Part shown: positions 60,655 through 64,000 of the stretch, in pieces | Position numbering within the stretch: position 1 is the first letter of the stretch | Layout: the number at the start of each line of letters is the position of its first letter | Assembly: GCF_011074885.1 (NCBI RefSeq) | Contig: NC_054685.1 | Coordinates: forward strand, 620,001-684,000 | From: Brettanomyces bruxellensis | Lineage: Eukaryota > Ascomycota > Pichiomycetes > Pichiales > Pichiaceae | Direction: 5' to 3' | DNA length: 64,000 bases | Translations under genes and position numbers: made by a program | The notes under the pieces: model-generated | What the model was told of the DNA's origin: nothing | Database searches by the model: none | What the model saw: only the letters and a program-made list of their open reading frames with translations

Positions 60655-62484
60655 TCAGCTTTGCAAGTGACCATTGTAGTTCCTCACTTTATAATCTAAA
60701 TGGACAAAGCATCTTTCAACATACGGAATTGTCTCTATTGCGTACTGAAGCGACTCTCCTAAATCATGGCAATCCCTTAATCCTAAGTGGTGGTCCGAGA
60801 TAACAATATCAACTTCAACGTTAACAAGATCACCCTGATGATACATCCGATAGTTCTTCACCGCAGAAATTTTATCACTGAATCTGAAAATCAGGTAAAG
60901 AATTTGTGAATACTCCTCTTTAGAGGCATGAGAGCCAGAGAGATGATCTATGTGCTCAAACATTATCATTGACCATTGTCCCATCACATACATACAGAGG
61001 CAGCAGGCACCTAATGCATCAATCCACCATATTTTGAAAAACCACTCGGCAAGAGGGAATAGAAGCGAAAATGTGTTGAAGATAACATCCGTTTTCGCAT
61101 CTTGTGTCAAAGCTTCAACTGATGAATTTTTGATAGATGAGCACCATAGATAGCAGACGACTTTAGCCAGAATAGTCGACACCATGATAGTTATCGAAGG
61201 AAGAGTTAATGTGACCAAGCTGTGACTGGAACCAAAAAGACGCTCTATAGACAAAATCATCACCTGAAGAAACGAGATGATAATCACAATCGAGAAAACA
61301 AGCACCCCGATTGGCTCCAATCTCTTTCGACCAATAGGGAAACGGGCAGACTTTATGGCTGCGTATTTGTTTGCAAAAAAGATGATAAGCGTCGACATAA
61401 AGTCCAAAACAGAGTCGACTAAAGATGCAATAATAGACATGGACTTAGAAGCGTATACAACAACTATCTTGGCAAGTAAAAGAAGGATATTGACCACAAA
61501 GTTGACATAAATTGCTGTCTTCACCTTCTTATCACCATCCTGCTCTTCGCCTAGCACCTTTTTACCCCTTGCATCGATATTACCTGGAACAGCACCCTCT
61601 GAAACATGTCTATGTAGACTTGAAGAGCCTGATCCTGATCCTGATCCTGATCCTGATCCTGATCCTGATCCTGATCCTGATCCTGATCCTGAATTTGGTG
61701 TTTTCTTTGGTGCCGAAGGCTTGGATGAAGGATTTGGTTCAAAAGCTGGATCCTCCGCAGTTATCACTGTTCCAGACACATCCTCGATATTTTCACCACT
61801 CTTTTTTTGCTGCGACACTTTTGAAGGAGTATTTATTCCATCTGTTTCCTCGTCAGAAGTCTCGTCTTCGGATGTTCCGGAAGAAGTATTCTCATCGTAA
61901 TTCTGAATCATCTCGTAATGAACTCCCGTGTCCAAAAGCCTGTCCACATCCTCATATTCTGATATCAACTCATTCTGCTCATCGTAAAATTTCCTAACAC
62001 CTTTTGGGTGCTTACTCTTTTCAGCCAATCTCTTAATCTTATCCTCACTTACACTGTATTTTTCCCAGTCAATAAGTCTGTGGGCTCTTCCTATCAACCC
62101 AAATGGTCTCCTGGACCGTAAAGAGTCAACCCGCACGTTAAGCGCTTCCGCATCGATCGACGGGTCGACAAAGATGCTGAGTCGATGACCATATGCCGGT
62201 TTGGAGCTTACCGGTCTGTTTACACTAAAAGATTGCCGTCTTGACGTCTCCCCGGTGTTCACTTCTGTCATGGAATGTTTTAATGTACATGAATTCTCCA
62301 AACCTCTTCCTCTTAAAAGCTCCGATGTCGACAGATTTGCTTTCGATGAAGATTGATCAGAAACTGTGTAAAATCGCTGCTTGAATATTGGCAAATTTCG
62401 ATTCCTCCCTTGAGTTTCACTTGATGAATTTTGTAAGAGAGGTGTACTCTCAATGTCTTTGAAAGCGTTTTTGTGGCCGCCCAT
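60655..62484 (-). CDS. Cation diffusion facilitator, Mn/Fe-type
   Basis: This is a 609-residue CDF metal/proton antiporter. A polar N-terminus of about 310 residues carries a (Ser-Gly) run. Six membrane segments follow, starting at about residue 320 (VNFVVNILLLLAKIVVV). The first metal motif is DSVLD in segment II and the second is DAKTD in segment V; DxxxD is the pattern of manganese-type CDFs rather than the HxxxD of zinc types. FPIGRKRLEPIG and the cytosolic domain (YHQGDLVNVEVDIVI, GLRDCHDLGESLQ) are typical. Fungal members export or sequester Mn or Fe. Exact metal and membrane are not shown by the sequence. Confidence 0.85.
   Translation of the reverse strand: MGGHKNAFKDIESTPLLQNSSSETQGRNRNLPIFKQRFYTVSDQSSSKANLSTSELLRGRGLENSCTLKHSMTEVNTGETSRRQSFSVNRPVSSKPAYGHRLSIFVDPSIDAEALNVRVDSLRSRRPFGLIGRAHRLIDWEKYSVSEDKIKRLAEKSKHPKGVRKFYDEQNELISEYEDVDRLLDTGVHYEMIQNYDENTSSGTSEDETSDEETDGINTPSKVSQQKKSGENIEDVSGTVITAEDPAFEPNPSSKPSAPKKTPNSGSGSGSGSGSGSGSGSGSGSGSSSLHRHVSEGAVPGNIDARGKKVLGEEQDGDKKVKTAIYVNFVVNILLLLAKIVVVYASKSMSIIASLVDSVLDFMSTLIIFFANKYAAIKSARFPIGRKRLEPIGVLVFSIVIIISFLQVMILSIERLFGSSHSLVTLTLPSITIMVSTILAKVVCYLWCSSIKNSSVEALTQDAKTDVIFNTFSLLFPLAEWFFKIWWIDALGACCLCMYVMGQWSMIMFEHIDHLSGSHASKEEYSQILYLIFRFSDKISAVKNYRMYHQGDLVNVEVDIVISDHHLGLRDCHDLGESLQYAIETIPYVERCFVHLDYKVRNYNGHLQS
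61631..61690 (-). repeat. (GATCCT)10 coding microsatellite in the CDF gene
   Basis: Ten perfect hexanucleotide units encode alternating Ser and Gly at about residues 265-285. Changes of whole units keep the frame. Confidence 0.97.
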
Positions 62485-63179
62485 GTTTGTTTATATTGCA
62501 GAAAATCGTAAATCCTGGGGTGCTCTATGAAATGATGAACTTTATGAGTTAGCAATGAATGAATGAATGTAGAGAAACGGTTTAATGCCTTATTCTAGTA
62601 AATACGATAGTCAATTAAAATACGGGTAAGAAACAGTAGCTTATATATGCTTGAAAGAGATAGGTATAGACCCTATAGGCTGTACAGAATATTTATTTTA
62701 TTTTATCGGTCTGACTAATTTCAAAAGTAGAAAATGCCAAAAAAGTCAAAAAAATAATGGGATGCTGTAAAAGGCCGAGAGGAAGCCTGGGTCAATCTTA
62801 TATCCTTTATTACCCTTTATCCAGCAATATAAACTTTATTTCCTCGCATCTATTTGCTTTTTTTTCGCCGCGCAATGGAGACGGGGGCAATCTCATCTCA
62901 CCTAGTAAGCTTCATGATTGACTTCCAAAGTTTATAATTGTCCATTATTCCCCATGTAATCCGCAAACTTGATACATTTTTGGTCGAAATCAATACCGAA
63001 TATTAAATAGGTCATAAAATATAAAGTCTTCTCGCTAATAAAGATTCTTTATTTATTTATTTCCATTTCATCTTTATTTCCATTTCATTCCTATTTCCAC
63101 TTCCATCTGCCGGTGTCAAATTAACGTGATTAGGCATTTTCCAAGGCGGAAGATTGTCCTTCCAAGTTTTCACTTTTCA
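62485..63179. other. CDF promoter and COQ11 3' flank
   Basis: AT-rich spacer with a short TTTCCATTTCATCTTTA-type duplication at 63058-63105. No gene is seen. Confidence 0.45.
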
Positions 63180-64000
63180 TTAGTTGTTCTTCTTCGTTCT
63201 AGTCTCCTTCTTGCTGTCCTTAGATATGTTATTCCCACTTTTCTGTCCTCCGTTTTCAAGTTTAATGTGTAGCATCTGATCCATAAGTACCGGTCCGTGG
63301 AATTTTTCATCGAGAGCTTTTTCGACGGCCCATTTTGCGACTGTTTGCGTCGATATTGGTGGTCTCACCAACCCGTCCAATGCATTTCTGAATAATGTTC
63401 TATTTACAGTGCTTCCAACCGATAAAGCATCCTTTAAAGTGTTCCTAAACATACCATTATTGGCGGATTTTTCATCGTACATGAACCCAGGCCGCATCAA
63501 GACTGGCCTAATTGCAGGTTGCAACTGATAAAGCTCATATTCAGCCTGTCTTTTCGACTCAATATATCCCGATGGCACTCCAGGGAATCCTCTATCTGCA
63601 GAAATGTATATGAATGCAGGTTTTTGCTTATTACACTCCACCAATGTTTGTGCAAGCACAAGTGCACTTTGCTTATTCATTCTGTCGTACGTCATATCCA
63701 TAATTGGTTCTTCATCCTCCTGTATTTCGTCCTCTTGCTCGTTTAATGCCTGTTTCTGTGCAGTTTTGGTTTTCTTATCTTTTTTATTCTTCAATTGCGA
63801 AGATTTCGGTGGACTGCGCTTCATAGGATTTCCATCTGGCTGTGCAAAAAAGCTCTCAATGAGTCCGAACATATCACCAGTTGAACGAACCACTTTTTTG
63901 TAGTTTTGGTTCTCCAGGAGAATTCCAATTGAATGTGCAACTCCAAAGGCATCTTTAATTAAATCAGTGTAGCTTTCAGGTCTAAAAACATCTCCGTGAT
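63180..64000 (-). CDS. COQ11: Coq11-like atypical SDR (partial, 5' end outside window)
   Basis: This is an extended short-chain dehydrogenase/NAD-epimerase-fold protein tied to the CoQ synthome and mitochondrial CoQ levels. The frame stays open to the window edge: the segment before 63893 (FRPESYTDLI, then VAHSIGILLENQNYKK) belongs to the protein, so the GTG at 63893 is not the start. Further blocks are DMTYDRMNKQSA, ISADRGFPGVPSGYIESKRQAEYEL (with the YxxxK pair) and RPVLMRPGFMYDE. All parallel S. cerevisiae Coq11 (YLR290C). A Lys/Glu-rich insert (about 63690-63840) and a basic C-terminal tail are lineage-specific. The N-terminal Gly-rich nucleotide loop is missing from the window. Confidence 0.9.
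   Translation of the reverse strand, partial: HGDVFRPESYTDLIKDAFGVAHSIGILLENQNYKKVVRSTGDMFGLIESFFAQPDGNPMKRSPPKSSQLKNKKDKKTKTAQKQALNEQEDEIQEDEEPIMDMTYDRMNKQSALVLAQTLVECNKQKPAFIYISADRGFPGVPSGYIESKRQAEYELYQLQPAIRPVLMRPGFMYDEKSANNGMFRNTLKDALSVGSTVNRTLFRNALDGLVRPPISTQTVAKWAVEKALDEKFHGPVLMDQMLHIKLENGGQKSGNNISKDSKKETRTKKNN

Overview
This window is nuclear DNA of a budding yeast (Saccharomycotina). The genes are compact and mostly intron-free. Four genes carry introns, each with a perfect TACTAAC branch point, and nearly every recognisable protein has a yeast orthologue. A Pichiaceae-type lineage (Brettanomyces, Ogataea, Pichia) is my inference. It rests on AT-rich intergenic DNA, a candidate respiratory complex I subunit (absent from Saccharomyces), and CTG codons at hydrophobic positions. 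Nothing in the window fixes the species. About 27 protein genes and one tRNA gene can be supported.

Layout. 0-6.7 kb: the 3' end of a dipeptidyl aminopeptidase gene, KHA1, a YIM1-like reductase and an IRC19/RRG4-like gene. 6.7-12.9 kb: the signalling mucin MSB2 and the YIP5-like gene, separated by a 2.4-kb divergent spacer. 12.9-16.3 kb: an AT-rich region with no gene, holding degenerate repeats, an LTR-like relic and a repeated hairpin element, and ending at a tRNA-Cys gene. 16.9-34 kb: BFR1, LIP5, PBS2, BEM3 and an SLK19/TACC-type coiled-coil gene. 34.8-44.6 kb: TOA1 (intron), an INA17-like gene, ZUO1, a probable complex I accessory subunit, RTG2 (broken by one missing base) and MIM1 (intron). 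45-54.4 kb: PXA2, a Zn2Cys6 regulator, COQ2 and RPS30 (511-nt intron directly after the ATG). 54.8-57.1 kb: a tandem array of three different DUF202 membrane-protein genes. 57.7-64 kb: a Kre1-like wall protein, a CDF metal transporter and the 3' part of COQ11.

How the genes relate. Three genes on the minus strand act in Cdc42/HOG signalling: MSB2 (sensor), PBS2 (MAPKK) and BEM3 (Cdc42 GAP). Many others serve mitochondria: LIP5, INA17, the complex I candidate, MIM1, RTG2 (retrograde signalling), COQ2, COQ11 and IRC19/RRG4. ZUO1 and RPS30 belong to the ribosome, TOA1 to pol II initiation, PXA2 to the peroxisome.

Points most worth a second look: the three-gene DUF202 array with an alternative last exon in one member; the single-base frameshift in an unusually GC-rich RTG2; the gene-free repeat region beside an imperfect tRNA-Cys; and the recurrent degenerate minisatellites that fill 3' flanks, especially between tail-to-tail genes. 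No CRISPR array, intact transposon or phage was seen. One ambiguous base (n) lies at 19955.
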